Assembly: GCA_001701135.1 (NCBI GenBank)
Contig: DAAN01000009.1
Coordinates: 1 to 64,000 of the forward strand
Length of the DNA stretch: 64,000 bases
From: Bacteroidales bacterium H3
GTDB taxonomy: Bacteria > Bacteroidota > Bacteroidia > Bacteroidales > Muribaculaceae
Direction: 5' to 3'
Positions 1-9,014 of this stretch are shown here, piece by piece. The position numbers and the translations under genes are program-made. Position 1 is the stretch's first letter. Each line of letters opens with the position of its first letter. The notes beneath the pieces are model-generated. The model worked only from the letters and a program-made list of their open reading frames with translations. It was not told the origin of the DNA and searched no databases.

Positions 1-112
1 CACCGCGGATACGGGTGTCGTCGGTGATGTTACCGTTTTCGTCCAGGGGCACATTGAAGTCAACGCGTACGATGGCTTTCTTGCCGGCAAACTTGTAATC
101 GTCTATTTTCAT
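1..112 (-). CDS. pgk: phosphoglycerate kinase, N-terminal part (runs off the window)
   Basis: Only the first 37 codons are inside the window; the gene continues beyond base 1. The start ATG is at 112-110. The peptide begins [20 protein letters not shown] and continues with VPLDENG and ITDDTRI, the substrate-binding opening of phosphoglycerate kinase (the RVDFNVP motif with its conserved Arg and Asp). The enzyme makes ATP from 1,3-bisphosphoglycerate in glycolysis, in the cytoplasm. The gene has its own promoter at 165-195, so it is transcribed separately from pyrF, which lies upstream on the same strand. Identification is firm even from this fragment. Confidence 0.95.
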   Translation of the reverse strand, partial: MKIDDYKFAGKKAIVRVDFNVPLDENGNITDDTRIRG

Positions 113-164
113 TTTTAAATCTATAAAATGAGTAGTTTGAGTTTTAAAGCTTGTGTTGGGATTG

Positions 165-195
165 CAAAAATAGCATTTTTTCGGGTGACTGTCAA
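165..195 (-). promoter_or_regulatory. Bacteroidota-type promoter of pgk
   Basis: On the minus strand a -33 TTG (195-193) is followed after exactly 20 bases by TATTTTTG (172-165), a full TAnnTTTG match. Transcription should start near 158, giving a leader of about 45 bases before the pgk ATG. Confidence 0.75.
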
Positions 196-206
196 AGAAT
201 CACAGG

Positions 207-1049
207 TTAAATTTTGCTATAGGTGTCAAGAAATCCCGCCATATCGGAGGCTACGGCTTTGGCGGAGGCGCCTGCAGCCTCGGCGAAGTCGGCCTCTTTG
301 GAGGCATAGATGATGGCACGCGACGAATTCACCAGCAGACCGCAGTCGTCGGTCATGCCATAGCGGCAAACTTCCTCGAGCGAACCACCCTGAGCGCCCA
401 CACCGGGGACGAGCAGGAAACTTTCGGGAGCTGCAACGCGTATATCCTTGAACATTTCGCCGCGTGTGGCGCCGACCACATACATCATCTCTTCGGGAGT
501 TGCCCAGCGGCCCGATTCGGCGATTACTTTCTCGAACAGACGGCGGCACTGACGGTCCTCGGTGAGCTGGAAATCCATTGAACCTGGATTGGATGTGAGA
601 GCCAGCAGTATCACCCATTTGCCGTCGAAACCGAGGAACGGTTTCACGCTGTCGCTACCCATATAGGGCGCAACGGTGATGGCGTCGAAATTCATATCCT
701 CGAAGAATGCACGCGCATACATTGCAGAGGTATTGCCGATATCGCCGCGTTTGGCGTCGGCAATCACGAAATGACGGGGATAGCGGCTGCGGATATACGC
801 GCAAGTGTCGGCGAGCGCGCGCCAGCCCTCCACTCCGTGAGCCTCATAGAAGGCGGTGTTGGGTTTGAAAGCCACGCAATAGGGCGCGGTGGCATCGATT
901 ATGGCTTTGTTGAAAGTCATCAGCGCATCGTAGACATTTTCAGCAGAGTCGGTGATGCACTTGGGGAGTTTTTTGATGTCGGTGTCGAGGCCCACGCAGA
1001 GAAACGAGCGTTTCTCTCTGATGTGGTCGATGATTTCCTTACGTTTCAT
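207..1049 (-). CDS. pyrF: orotidine 5'-phosphate decarboxylase
   Basis: Decarboxylates OMP to UMP, the last step of pyrimidine synthesis. The 280-residue length fits the longer (type 2) PyrF group rather than the ~230-residue E. coli type. Visible motifs are [11 protein letters not shown] near residue 19, [10 protein letters not shown] near 60, and the catalytic DAKRGDIGN, with Asp98, Lys100 and Asp103 forming the charged Asp-Lys-Asp network of the family. The gene lies 56 bases downstream of prfA on the same strand with no obvious terminator between them, so the two are probably co-transcribed. The first ATG after the gap is used. Confidence 0.96.
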   Translation of the reverse strand: MKRKEIIDHIREKRSFLCVGLDTDIKKLPKCITDSAENVYDALMTFNKAIIDATAPYCVAFKPNTAFYEAHGVEGWRALADTCAYIRSRYPRHFVIADAKRGDIGNTSAMYARAFFEDMNFDAITVAPYMGSDSVKPFLGFDGKWVILLALTSNPGSMDFQLTEDRQCRRLFEKVIAESGRWATPEEMMYVVGATRGEMFKDIRVAAPESFLLVPGVGAQGGSLEEVCRYGMTDDCGLLVNSSRAIIYASKEADFAEAAGASAKAVASDMAGFLDTYSKI

Positions 1050-1105
1050 ATATTGTCGTAAAAAGTGATATTCAGTAAATACAACATATTCAGGCCGGAA
1101 ACGGA

Positions 1106-2215
1106 CTATAATTCCGCTTCCTTAAGTTTTTCAGCGTTCTCGGCGATAATGAGGTGGTCGATGCAATCCTGTATATCGCCGTTGAGAAATGCCGGCAGAT
1201 TATATATGGTGTAGTTTATGCGATGATCGGTGATGCGTCCCTGAGGGAAGTTGTATGTGCGGATTTTGGCCGAACGGTCGCCGGTTGATACGAGGGTGCG
1301 GCGTCGCGACGCAATGTCGTCGACATATTTCTGATGTTCGCGGTCATAAATATAAGTGCGCAGACGGCTGAGTGCGCGCTCCTTGTTTTTCGGCTGGTCG
1401 CGCGTTTCGGTGCATTCTATCAGTATTTCATCGGTCTGGCCTGTCACGGGATTATGCCACATGTAGCGCAGGCGCACGCCCGATTCCACCTTGTTGACAT
1501 TCTGGCCGCCGGCGCCGCCGCTTCGGAAAGTTTCCCACTTGATTTCGCCTTCGTTGATCTCCACATCGAAAGCCTCTGCCTCGGGAAGCACCGCGACGGT
1601 GGCTGCCGAGGTGTGCACCCTACCCTGGGTCTCGGTTGCCGGCACACGCTGCACACGGTGCACGCCGCTTTCATATTTCAGTGTGCCGTAGACACTTTCA
1701 CCGGAGACAGCAAAGACTATTTCCTTGAAACCGCCTGCCGCTCCCTCCGAGAAACTGGTAACCGATACCTGCCATCCCTTCGACTCGCAATAGCGGGTGT
1801 ACATTTTAAACAGGTCGCCGGCAAAAAGAGCCGCTTCATCTCCACCTGTACCTCCGCGTATTTCCACAATCGCATTGCGGGCATCCTCGGGATCGGCGGG
1901 AATCAGCATGATCTTGATCTCCTCTTCAAGGGCGGGAAGCGCTTCCTGCGCCTGAGAAAGCTGTTCGCGGGCCATAGCTCGCATCTCCTCGTCATTCTCG
2001 TTTTCAAGCAACTCCTTTGATTCGGCAATGTTGCCGAGCAGGTCGCGGTAGCGGCGTGTGGCGGCTGTGAGTCGCTCGAGATCGCGATACTCTTTATTGA
2101 GGCGCACATAGCGCTTCATGTCGGCTATCACAGCCGGATCGGTGATCAGTGTGGAAACCTCCTGGAAACGAGCCTCGATACCGTCGAGGCGGTCGAGCAA
2201 TGTGTTTTCGGCCAT
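1106..2215 (-). CDS. prfA: peptide chain release factor 1
   Basis: Recognises UAA and UAG stop codons and triggers peptide release. The 369-residue protein has the N-terminal helical domain, then the tripeptide anticodon PAT (residues 192-194), which distinguishes RF1 from the SPF of RF2, and the catalytic GGQ loop in [14 protein letters not shown] (GGQ at 236-238). Length is normal for the family. It is the first gene of a probable prfA-pyrF unit, transcribed divergently from the kinase-RapZ gene; the facing promoters share the 78-base gap. Confidence 0.97.
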   Translation of the reverse strand: MAENTLLDRLDGIEARFQEVSTLITDPAVIADMKRYVRLNKEYRDLERLTAATRRYRDLLGNIAESKELLENENDEEMRAMAREQLSQAQEALPALEEEIKIMLIPADPEDARNAIVEIRGGTGGDEAALFAGDLFKMYTRYCESKGWQVSVTSFSEGAAGGFKEIVFAVSGESVYGTLKYESGVHRVQRVPATETQGRVHTSAATVAVLPEAEAFDVEINEGEIKWETFRSGGAGGQNVNKVESGVRLRYMWHNPVTGQTDEILIECTETRDQPKNKERALSRLRTYIYDREHQKYVDDIASRRRTLVSTGDRSAKIRTYNFPQGRITDHRINYTIYNLPAFLNGDIQDCIDHLIIAENAEKLKEAEL

Positions 2216-2241
2216 ATACAGGGCGTGTCGTAATTTTATCG

Positions 2242-2249
2242 CAAAGTTA
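2242..2249 (-). promoter_or_regulatory. -7 box of the prfA-pyrF promoter
   Basis: TAACTTTG on the minus strand, about 30 bases upstream of the prfA ATG; start of transcription is expected near 2236. No clear TTG is seen at the -33 spacing. Confidence 0.6.
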
Positions 2250-2273
2250 AGAAATTTTTTGCAGAAAATTAGC

Positions 2274-2281
2274 TACTTTTG
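2274..2281 (+). promoter_or_regulatory. -7 box of the kinase-RapZ/murU promoter, very short leader
   Basis: TACTTTTG matches TAnnTTTG. Transcription should start near 2287, only a few bases before the ATG at 2294, so an upstream in-frame ATG at 2279 would lie inside the promoter and cannot be the start. Confidence 0.6.
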
Positions 2282-2293
2282 CATCAGCAACCT

Positions 2294-3853
2294 ATGGAAA
2301 AAATCAAATCTCAAGATATAGAGCGTCTGCTGTCGCTCTCGCATGGCGATTTCACGGCAACCGACATCTGCCGCATGGCCGGTGCAGGATCAGACCGGCG
2401 GTATTACCGTATCGACTCCCGCAACGGCCTTCTGGCGGGCACATGCGGCGACGATCTCCCTGAAAACCGTGCATTTGTTTATCTTTCCGGGCATTTCGCT
2501 GAAAAAGGCATACCTGTTCCACGTGTGCTTGCCCATACGCCGGGATTCGAGGCATATATCCAGACATATGCCGGCGACGAATCGGTTTTCGAACGGCTTG
2601 CGTGTTCACGTGAATCGCGGCACTATACGCCCTCCGACAGGCTGATACTCGAAAATTGCATGCGCATACTTTCACGGCTGCAACACCAAGGAGCCGAAAG
2701 CCTTGACTTCTCGCGCTGCTATCCCGATGCATCGCTAAGCCCCCGTCTGGTCCTGTGGGATCTCAATTATTTCAAATATTGTTTTCTGAAACCGTCGGGC
2801 ATTGGCTTCGACGAGAACAAACTACAGGATGATTTCGACGCGCTCGCGGCGGAGATTCTCCGCGACAGCGACCGTTGGGACACCTTTATGGTTCGCGATT
2901 TTCAGAGCCGCAATGTAATGGTCGACAAGGATAACAACCTCACAGTAATCGACTTTCAGGGTGGACGCAGAGGCCCGGGTGCCTACGATGTGGCTTCATT
3001 TGTATGGCAGGCCCGCGCCGCCTATCCACAGGAATTAAAGGATGCGCTCATCGAGGCATATATATCGGAAACGCTGAATATAAACCCGGCGTTCGATGCC
3101 GCGGATTTCCGTCGGCGACTCCCCTGCTTTGTTCTGTTCAGGGTGCTCCAGACACTTGGAGCATACGGTTTCCGCGGCTGGCTGGAGCATAAGCCGCACT
3201 TCCTGAAATCCCTGCCGGCAGGAGCCGACAATTTGCTGCATGTTTGTCAGTTGTCAGAAATATCAAGTCGATTCCCGTATATAACCCGGTTGGCCGATAA
3301 GATTCACGCCAAATGGGGCACCGAAGCTAAATCAATAGCGGAAAAGCCGCTGCGTCATGACATTCCGGTTAAGGACAACGCCCTCACGGTTGCCGTGACG
3401 AGTTTCTCGTATAAGAAAGGTCTCCCGGTCGACAATTCAGGCAACGGAGGCGGCTTTATATTCGACTGCCGGGCGCCACACAACCCCGGCCGATATGAAC
3501 CATTCAAACATCTCACCGGTCTCGACAAACCGGTGCGCGATTTCCTCGAAACCGACGGCGAGATCGCTCCGTTCATCGAGAATGTCGAGCGGATTGTCGA
3601 CGCCTCGGTCGAGCGCTATCTGCAACGCGGATTCACCAATCTGTCGGTGAATTTCGGCTGTACTGGCGGCCAGCACCGCTCGGTGTATGCGGCCGATGCA
3701 GTTGCCCGGCATCTGAATAAAAAATATGGTGTCAGGGTGCAACTGTTGCACCGTGAGCAGAATATCGCTCAGACACTCGAGCCGCACGACGTTGACGTTA
3801 TCTTCGATTCATTTCTTCGATATCCCCAGAAAAGCTACAAAAGCGATAAATGA
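2294..3853 (+). CDS. AmgK-like aminoglycoside/amino-sugar kinase fused to a RapZ C-terminal domain
   Basis: A 519-residue two-domain protein. Residues ~1-330 are a phosphotransferase of the APH/choline-kinase fold: the catalytic loop reads VRDFQSRNVMV (Asp202, Asn207) and the metal-binding motif VIDFQGGRRGP (Asp220). This DFxxRN...DFQ pattern is closest to AmgK, the anomeric kinase for N-acetylmuramate and N-acetylglucosamine, although the usual His before the catalytic RD is Val here. Residues ~363-495 match the C-terminal domain of RapZ, including the GCTGGQHRSV signature (455-464); in E. coli this domain senses glucosamine-6-phosphate. The RapZ N-terminal P-loop domain is absent. The next gene overlaps by 4 bases and encodes a MurU-like enzyme, which supports muramate/GlcNAc salvage. 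Domain calls are firm; substrate is inferred. Start at 2294, not the in-frame ATG at 2279, which sits in the promoter. Confidence 0.85.
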   Translation: MEKIKSQDIERLLSLSHGDFTATDICRMAGAGSDRRYYRIDSRNGLLAGTCGDDLPENRAFVYLSGHFAEKGIPVPRVLAHTPGFEAYIQTYAGDESVFERLACSRESRHYTPSDRLILENCMRILSRLQHQGAESLDFSRCYPDASLSPRLVLWDLNYFKYCFLKPSGIGFDENKLQDDFDALAAEILRDSDRWDTFMVRDFQSRNVMVDKDNNLTVIDFQGGRRGPGAYDVASFVWQARAAYPQELKDALIEAYISETLNINPAFDAADFRRRLPCFVLFRVLQTLGAYGFRGWLEHKPHFLKSLPAGADNLLHVCQLSEISSRFPYITRLADKIHAKWGTEAKSIAEKPLRHDIPVKDNALTVAVTSFSYKKGLPVDNSGNGGGFIFDCRAPHNPGRYEPFKHLTGLDKPVRDFLETDGEIAPFIENVERIVDASVERYLQRGFTNLSVNFGCTGGQHRSVYAADAVARHLNKKYGVRVQLLHREQNIAQTLEPHDVDVIFDSFLRYPQKSYKSDK

Positions 3854-4632
3854 AAGCTATGATATTCGCCGCCGGACTGGGCACACGGCTGAGACCGTTC
3901 ACACTCCGGCATCCGAAAGCGCTCGTGCCTGTCGATGGTGTTCCGATGCTCCAACGCGTCATCGAGCGCATTGCCGCTGCCGGAATCACCGATATAGTAG
4001 TGAATATTCATCACTTCGGACAGCAGATTGTCGATTTTCTTCAGGCAAACCGCAATTTCGGACTCAACATTGCTGTCAGCGACGAAACGGATCAACTGCT
4101 CGACACCGGCGGCGGCCTGCTGAAAGCTCTCACTCTTCTCGGCGAAAATGAACCGGTGCTGATTCACAATGCCGACATCCTCACCGATCTTCCGCTTTCG
4201 CTGATGATAGATTTCCACAAGGCAACCAAAGCCGACGCAACTCTGCTCTGCTCGCAGCGCAGTTCCTCCCGTCAACTCTGGTTCAACGGCTATAACAACC
4301 GTCTCGTCGGGTGGGAGAACTGCAAGACCGGAGAAACTCGCCCTGCAGATTTTGCTCCCGGCACAGCTGACGAGGCGTCGCCATTCGACGGCGTGCACAT
4401 TGTCAACCCCGCATTGTTGCCACTGCTTCGGCAATACCATGAAGAGTTGGCCGACCATGAGCGCACTCCCGGAGCAATCGTGCCATTTTCAATCATTCCA
4501 TTTTATCTGTCGGCGGCAGCTGAATCCAACATTGTCAGATTTATGCTCCCGACTGATTATCAGTGGTTCGACGTAGGCTCGGCCGACAAACTTGAAATAG
4601 CAAGGCAGGCATTCCCCTCACTACGACTCTGA
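3850..4632 (+). CDS. nucleotidyltransferase, MurU-like sugar-1-phosphate uridylyltransferase
   Basis: A 260-residue nucleotidyltransferase of the sugar-nucleotide pyrophosphorylase fold. The N-terminus carries AGLGTRLRPFT (residues 8-18) with KALVPV after it, then LLDTGGGL and HNADIL, the nucleotide- and metal-binding elements. The compact length without a C-terminal left-handed helix fits MurU, which makes UDP-MurNAc from MurNAc-1-phosphate, better than GlmU or RmlA. Its ATG overlaps the stop of the kinase-RapZ gene (ATGA), indicating translational coupling; in pseudomonads AmgK and MurU act in sequence. A mannose-1-phosphate guanylyltransferase-like activity cannot be excluded. Confidence 0.8.
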   Translation: MKAMIFAAGLGTRLRPFTLRHPKALVPVDGVPMLQRVIERIAAAGITDIVVNIHHFGQQIVDFLQANRNFGLNIAVSDETDQLLDTGGGLLKALTLLGENEPVLIHNADILTDLPLSLMIDFHKATKADATLLCSQRSSSRQLWFNGYNNRLVGWENCKTGETRPADFAPGTADEASPFDGVHIVNPALLPLLRQYHEELADHERTPGAIVPFSIIPFYLSAAAESNIVRFMLPTDYQWFDVGSADKLEIARQAFPSLRL

Positions 4633-4668
4633 ACTCAACTCAGTATATAAATAACTAAATTTTCAAAT

Positions 4669-5634
4669 ATGCACACCCCCACAGACAATCCCGGCACACA
4701 TGTCGAGCTGAAAGAGACACCCTACAAAGGATGGTATCTCTCCGGATTCATGATGCTGCTTGTAGTATTGATCATTATTCCCGCCCTTATGGTTTTCGCC
4801 ATGTCGAATATCGAAGAACACACCGCATGGGCAGCCCCGCTGTCGGTGCTGCTGGTTGTCCTTTTCATATTCTGCTGCGTCGGCTATGTGGTTCAGGAGC
4901 CTAACGAAACCCGCGTGATGATTTTCTTCGGAAAATATATGGGCACATTTTCCAAAGTCGGTTACTACTGGGTCAACCCGCTCATGTCCAAACGCAAAAT
5001 ATCGCTTCGCGTGCGCAACATGGACATCGACCCAATAAAGGTAAACGACAAACAGGGCAACCCCGTGCTTATAGGCATGGTATTGGTGTGGAAAATCCGC
5101 GACACCTATCGTGTTGTCTTCGACATTGATGTTCCGGGCAATGCCGCTCTCGGTTCAGCCGCCAATATGAATGCTCTCGAAAGCTTCGTACGCATTCAGA
5201 GCGACGCAGCACTCCGCGAAGTCACCGGGCGATTCGCCTATGACAACAACGACCCGACGTCAAACGAACTGACACTGCGATCAGGCGGCGAGGAAATAAA
5301 CGAACTTCTCGAACACAAAATCAACGAACGCCTCAGCATCGCCGGCATGGAAGTGGTGGAGGCTCGTCTCAACTATCTCGCTTACGCACCCGAAATCGCC
5401 GCTGTGATGCTGCGACGCCAGCAGGCCGACGCCATAATCTCGGCACGCGAGAAGATTGTCGAGGGAGCCGTGAGCATGGTGCAGATGGCTCTGAATCAGA
5501 TCGATGAACGTAAAGTAGCCGATTTTACACCTGCGCAGAAAGCTTCACTTGTGAGCAACCTGCTGGTGGTACTCAGCTCCGACGAACCGGCCACGCCCAT
5601 CATCAACACTGACGCCAGAGGCTCTTTTGATTGA
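4669..5634 (+). CDS. SPFH/Band 7 family membrane protein
   Basis: A 321-residue stomatin/prohibitin/flotillin-like protein. Two hydrophobic segments near residues 23-45 and 55-75 anchor it in the inner membrane; the SPFH domain follows (VQEPNETRVMIFFGKYMGTF, then RVRNMDIDPIKVNDKQGNPV and a helical RQQADAIISAREKIVEGAV stretch). Such proteins form oligomeric membrane scaffolds, often tied to protease control or membrane microdomains; no partner such as an NfeD protein is adjacent here. It lies 36 bases after the murU-like gene and may be in the same transcript, but purT downstream has its own promoter. Function beyond family level is unknown. Confidence 0.85.
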   Translation: MHTPTDNPGTHVELKETPYKGWYLSGFMMLLVVLIIIPALMVFAMSNIEEHTAWAAPLSVLLVVLFIFCCVGYVVQEPNETRVMIFFGKYMGTFSKVGYYWVNPLMSKRKISLRVRNMDIDPIKVNDKQGNPVLIGMVLVWKIRDTYRVVFDIDVPGNAALGSAANMNALESFVRIQSDAALREVTGRFAYDNNDPTSNELTLRSGGEEINELLEHKINERLSIAGMEVVEARLNYLAYAPEIAAVMLRRQQADAIISAREKIVEGAVSMVQMALNQIDERKVADFTPAQKASLVSNLLVVLSSDEPATPIINTDARGSFD

Positions 5635-5666
5635 CCCGTTATCAGTTTCCGGCAACCTGAAAACTA

Positions 5667-5697
5667 TTGCACAGTAGGCGGATATTCCGTAACTTTG
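5667..5697 (+). promoter_or_regulatory. purT promoter
   Basis: TTG (5667-5669), a 20-base spacer and TAACTTTG (5690-5697): an ideal match to the Bacteroidota housekeeping promoter. The leader before the ATG at 5753 would be about 50 bases. Confidence 0.8.
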
Positions 5698-5752
5698 CAC
5701 TCACGCAGCATCTCTCCCAATCCCACATTTCCGTAAATTCATATATCAGACA

Positions 5753-6937
5753 ATGGCAAAAATAGGTTCTGTAATGACACCCTCGGGCCGTAAAGCCCTC
5801 CTTTTAGGAAGCGGCGAACTCGGCAAGGAAGTAGCCATCGAACTCCAGCGCTATGGCGTAGAGGTAGTGGCCTGTGACAAATATCCCAACGCACCCGCAA
5901 TGCAGGTGGCTCACCGCTGCCACGTGTTCAACATGCTCAATCCCGAGGCATTGCGAAAAGTGATCGAAGAGGAGAAACCCGACCACATCATCCCCGAAGT
6001 GGAGGCTATCGCCACCCCGGTACTCGTCGAACTTGAAAAAGAGGGCTACCATGTGACTCCTACCGCCCGCGCAGCATGGCTCACCATGAACCGTGAGGGA
6101 ATCCGTCGACTGGCTGCCGAGGAGCTCGGCCTGCCCACCTCGCCCTATCGCTTTGCATCCTCAAAAGAGGAATTTGAAAAAGCAGTTGCTGAAATCGGCA
6201 TCCCTTGCGTGGTGAAGCCCGTGATGAGTTCTTCGGGTCACGGTCAGTCAACCATCAAGTCTCCCGCCGACATCGAAGCTGCATGGAAAGAAGCCCAGGA
6301 GGGAGGTCGCGCCGGTGCAGGCCGTGTCATTGTTGAAGGATTCGTGAAATTCGACTACGAAATCACACTGCTCACAGTGCGTTCGATCAGCGGCACCACT
6401 TTCTGCGAGCCGATCGGCCATATTCAGGTCAATGGCGACTACCGCGAATCATGGCAGCCCCAACCCATGAGCGCACAGGCACTCGATGAGGCCCGCGACA
6501 TCGCACGCAAAATCACCGATGCTCTCGGCGGTTACGGCATTTTCGGCGTTGAGTTGTTTATAAAGGATGATCACGCCATTTTCAGCGAGGTTTCTCCCCG
6601 CCCCCACGACACCGGTATGGTTACTATGATTTCGCAGGATCTGAGCGAGTTCGGCCTGCACGCCCGCGCATTGCTCGGTCTGCCTGTGCCCGGCATCCGC
6701 TTCTACGGTCCTTCATGCTCCCGTGCCGTTGTGGTCGAGGGCAACACAACAGAGATCGAATTCGACAATCTTGAGAAAGTGCTTGAAGAGCCCGGCACAC
6801 AGATCCGCATTTTCGGCAAACCCGAAATCAAAGGACACCGCCGCATGGGCGTGATTCTCGCCACTGCCGACACCGTCGAAGAAGCCCGTGCCAAAGCAAC
6901 CCGCGCATCCGAGGCTCTCAAAGTCACCGTAAAATAA
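5753..6937 (+). CDS. purT: formate-dependent phosphoribosylglycinamide formyltransferase (GAR transformylase 2)
   Basis: An ATP-grasp enzyme that formylates GAR using formate and ATP in purine synthesis. The 394-residue protein has the N-terminal nucleotide-binding [17 protein letters not shown], the family stretch [20 protein letters not shown], the ATP-grasp lysine region [16 protein letters not shown], and the metal/phosphate site [15 protein letters not shown]. Length is standard. It has its own promoter and ends in a perfect palindrome shared with purA, which faces it from the other strand, so two purine genes are terminated by one structure. Confidence 0.97.
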   Translation: MAKIGSVMTPSGRKALLLGSGELGKEVAIELQRYGVEVVACDKYPNAPAMQVAHRCHVFNMLNPEALRKVIEEEKPDHIIPEVEAIATPVLVELEKEGYHVTPTARAAWLTMNREGIRRLAAEELGLPTSPYRFASSKEEFEKAVAEIGIPCVVKPVMSSSGHGQSTIKSPADIEAAWKEAQEGGRAGAGRVIVEGFVKFDYEITLLTVRSISGTTFCEPIGHIQVNGDYRESWQPQPMSAQALDEARDIARKITDALGGYGIFGVELFIKDDHAIFSEVSPRPHDTGMVTMISQDLSEFGLHARALLGLPVPGIRFYGPSCSRAVVVEGNTTEIEFDNLEKVLEEPGTQIRIFGKPEIKGHRRMGVILATADTVEEARAKATRASEALKVTVK

Positions 6938-6958
6938 TCTCCGATTCTCATACCACAT

Positions 6959-7004
6959 AAAACCGACAGCCGGTAAGCAAATTTGCTTACCGGCTGTCGG
7001 TTTT
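6959..7004. terminator. 46-base perfect palindrome, bidirectional terminator between purT and purA
   Basis: The two 23-base arms (6959-6981 and 6982-7004) are exact reverse complements with no unpaired loop bases, beginning AAAACCGACAGCC and ending GGCTGTCGGTTTT. A T-tract results on either strand, so it can stop both convergent genes. The purA stop lies 22 bases away. Confidence 0.9.
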
Positions 7005-7025
7005 ATGCACTCGGATAATAGTGGG

Positions 7026-8306
7026 TTATTTGCGTTCGATGGTCTGGGTGCGGTCAGGACCTACCGATACAATCTTAATCGGGGTCTGCAGCTCTTTTTC
7101 AAGGAACGCGATATAATCGGAGAACTCTTTGGGGAACTTATCCTCGGATGTGATCGATGTCATGGGTTTGTTCCATCCCTTGATGTCGACATAGACAGGT
7201 TCCACGGTTCCGGTCTCGATCGAGAAGGGGAAATCGCGGGTCTCCTTGCCGTTGATCTTATAGGCAACGCAGGCACGGATGGTGTCGAAGTCGTCGAGGA
7301 CGTCGCTTTTCATCATGATCAGCTGTGTAACACCATTGATCATGATGGCATAGCGGAGAGCAACAAGGTCGACCCAGCCACAGCGGCGTTCGCGACCTGT
7401 CACTGCGCCATATTCATGGCCGAGATCGCGGATTTTCTTACCGGTCTCGTCGAAAAGCTCGGTAGGGAAAGGACCTGATCCAACTCGTGTACAGTAGGCT
7501 TTGAAGATACCGTAAACCTCGCCGATTTTGTTGGGGGCGATACCTAAACCGGTGCAGGCACCGGCGCAGACTGTGTTGGATGACGTTACGAAAGGATATG
7601 AGCCGAAGTCAACATCGAGCATAGTGCCCTGTGCACCTTCGCAGAGCACTTTCTTGCCGTCGGCAAGGAGCCGGTTCACGAGAAATTCGGAATCGACAAT
7701 CTCAAACTGGCGGAGATAGTCGATAGCGCTGAGCCATTTCTCCTCCATTTCGGCCAGAGTTGCGGCATCGGGAGTAGCATCGAGGGTGGCAAGGCGCTGC
7801 AGATGGGCGTTTCGGTGAGCTTCATATTTAGCTTTGGCTGTGGCGGGATCCTCCACGTCGCCGAGACGGAGACCATTGCGCGAAGTCTTGTCGGTGTAGG
7901 TGGGCCCGATACCTTTGCCCGTTGTGCCGATTTTGGCATCACCTTTGGCTTTTTCGCCGGCGGCGTCGAGCAGACGGTGTGTGGGAAGAATCAGATGGGC
8001 CTTGCGCGAAAGCTTGAGCACCTTCTTAAGGTCAACGCCCGATTTCTCAAGCGCCTCGGCTTCCTCGCGGAATAGCACGGGGTCGAGCACCACGCCATTA
8101 CCAATGATATTGGTCTGGCCGTTCTGGAAAATGCCCGAAGGAATCGAACGGAGCACATATTTCTTACCGTCGAACTCGAGAGTGTGACCGGCATTGGGGC
8201 CACCCTGGAAGCGGGCCACGGCATCGTAACGCGGTGTGAGCACGTCGACAACCTTACCTTTACCTTCGTCGCCCCACTGGAGGCCGAGCAAAACGTCAAC
8301 TTTCAT
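7026..8306 (-). CDS. purA: adenylosuccinate synthetase
   Basis: Joins IMP and aspartate with GTP to give adenylosuccinate, the first committed step to AMP. The 426-residue protein shows GLQWGDEGKGKVVDVLT at residues 8-24 (catalytic Asp), FQGGPNAGHT (catalytic His), GTTGKGIGPTYTDK and the late VGPDRTQTI tail. Length is typical. It lies 53 bases downstream of a Fur-family gene on the same strand; this pairing recurs in Bacteroidales, and the two are probably co-transcribed from the promoter upstream of the regulator. Confidence 0.97.
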   Translation of the reverse strand: MKVDVLLGLQWGDEGKGKVVDVLTPRYDAVARFQGGPNAGHTLEFDGKKYVLRSIPSGIFQNGQTNIIGNGVVLDPVLFREEAEALEKSGVDLKKVLKLSRKAHLILPTHRLLDAAGEKAKGDAKIGTTGKGIGPTYTDKTSRNGLRLGDVEDPATAKAKYEAHRNAHLQRLATLDATPDAATLAEMEEKWLSAIDYLRQFEIVDSEFLVNRLLADGKKVLCEGAQGTMLDVDFGSYPFVTSSNTVCAGACTGLGIAPNKIGEVYGIFKAYCTRVGSGPFPTELFDETGKKIRDLGHEYGAVTGRERRCGWVDLVALRYAIMINGVTQLIMMKSDVLDDFDTIRACVAYKINGKETRDFPFSIETGTVEPVYVDIKGWNKPMTSITSEDKFPKEFSDYIAFLEKELQTPIKIVSVGPDRTQTIERK

Positions 8307-8359
8307 TGTTTTTTCTGATTTATAGCTTTACCAAGCAGATGGTTTTTGATGAATTATCA

Positions 8360-8833
8360 TTATTGTTGCCGCGCGGTATCTTTGCGGCGCTGACATCTTC
8401 GGCAGATGCCGTAGACGTAGACGGCACACGACTGCGGCCGGAAATTGACATAGGGACGCGTCTGCACTGACTCCATCAGAGCCTGATCACGTACCTCGCG
8501 TACACGCCCGCAAACGGTGCATAGCAGATGCAGATGGCTTCGCGTGTCGCCGGGAACCGCACGTTCGTACTGCGCAGGCTGATTGCCGAACTGATGCCGG
8601 CGCACAAGACCGGCGTCGAAAAAGAGCTGCATGGTGGCATAGACCGTGGAACGGCTCACATGATACCCTTCAAGCTCCATGGCTTCGCACAGCACATCCA
8701 CATAGAAGTGGTCGCCGGTAGAGAAAACTCTTTCAAGCAGGGCAAATCGCTCGGGAGTACGCCGCAGACCATGATCTTTGAGGTAACGCTCGAGAATACC
8801 GCGTGCTGCCGTGAGGAGTTTTTCGTCTTTCAT
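8360..8833 (-). CDS. Fur-family transcriptional regulator
   Basis: A 157-residue metal- or peroxide-responsive repressor. The N-terminal winged helix includes GLRRTPERFALLERVF and HVSRSTVYATMQLFFDAGLV, the recognition region of Fur/PerR/Zur proteins; the C-terminal dimerisation part has HLHLLCTVCG and YGICRRCQ, two CxxC pairs that build a structural zinc site. The His-rich metal-sensing motif of classical Fur is weak, so the regulated metal or signal cannot be named. It is the first gene of a probable operon with purA. Confidence 0.88.
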   Translation of the reverse strand: MKDEKLLTAARGILERYLKDHGLRRTPERFALLERVFSTGDHFYVDVLCEAMELEGYHVSRSTVYATMQLFFDAGLVRRHQFGNQPAQYERAVPGDTRSHLHLLCTVCGRVREVRDQALMESVQTRPYVNFRPQSCAVYVYGICRRCQRRKDTARQQ

Positions 8834-8861
8834 TGCCGACGGTGTGTTCGGTTCACGACCG

Positions 8862-8869
8862 CAAAGTTA
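8862..8869 (-). promoter_or_regulatory. -7 box of the fur-like/purA promoter
   Basis: TAACTTTG on the minus strand 28 bases upstream of the regulator's ATG. The -33 element is not clear. Confidence 0.55.
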
Positions 8870-8931
8870 CTCCAAATTTCCCTAAAAAGGAAATATATAA
8901 AGATTTTTTGTTCACCCGTGATTTTTAGAGA

Positions 8932-8961
8932 TTGAAATGTGATGGAAATTCCTTAACTTTG
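8932..8961 (+). promoter_or_regulatory. ftsK promoter
   Basis: TTG (8932-8934), a 19-base spacer and TAACTTTG (8954-8961). The start of transcription should be near 8967, about 48 bases before the ATG. Confidence 0.75.
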
Positions 8962-9014
8962 CAATGAAGTCATAATATGATATCTTCACCAATTCATCAG
9001 ACACAAAATCCGCT

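Noticed and set aside
2279..2293. Upstream in-frame ATG for the kinase-RapZ gene
   Set aside because: It overlaps the -7 box TACTTTTG, so it would precede the expected transcription start.
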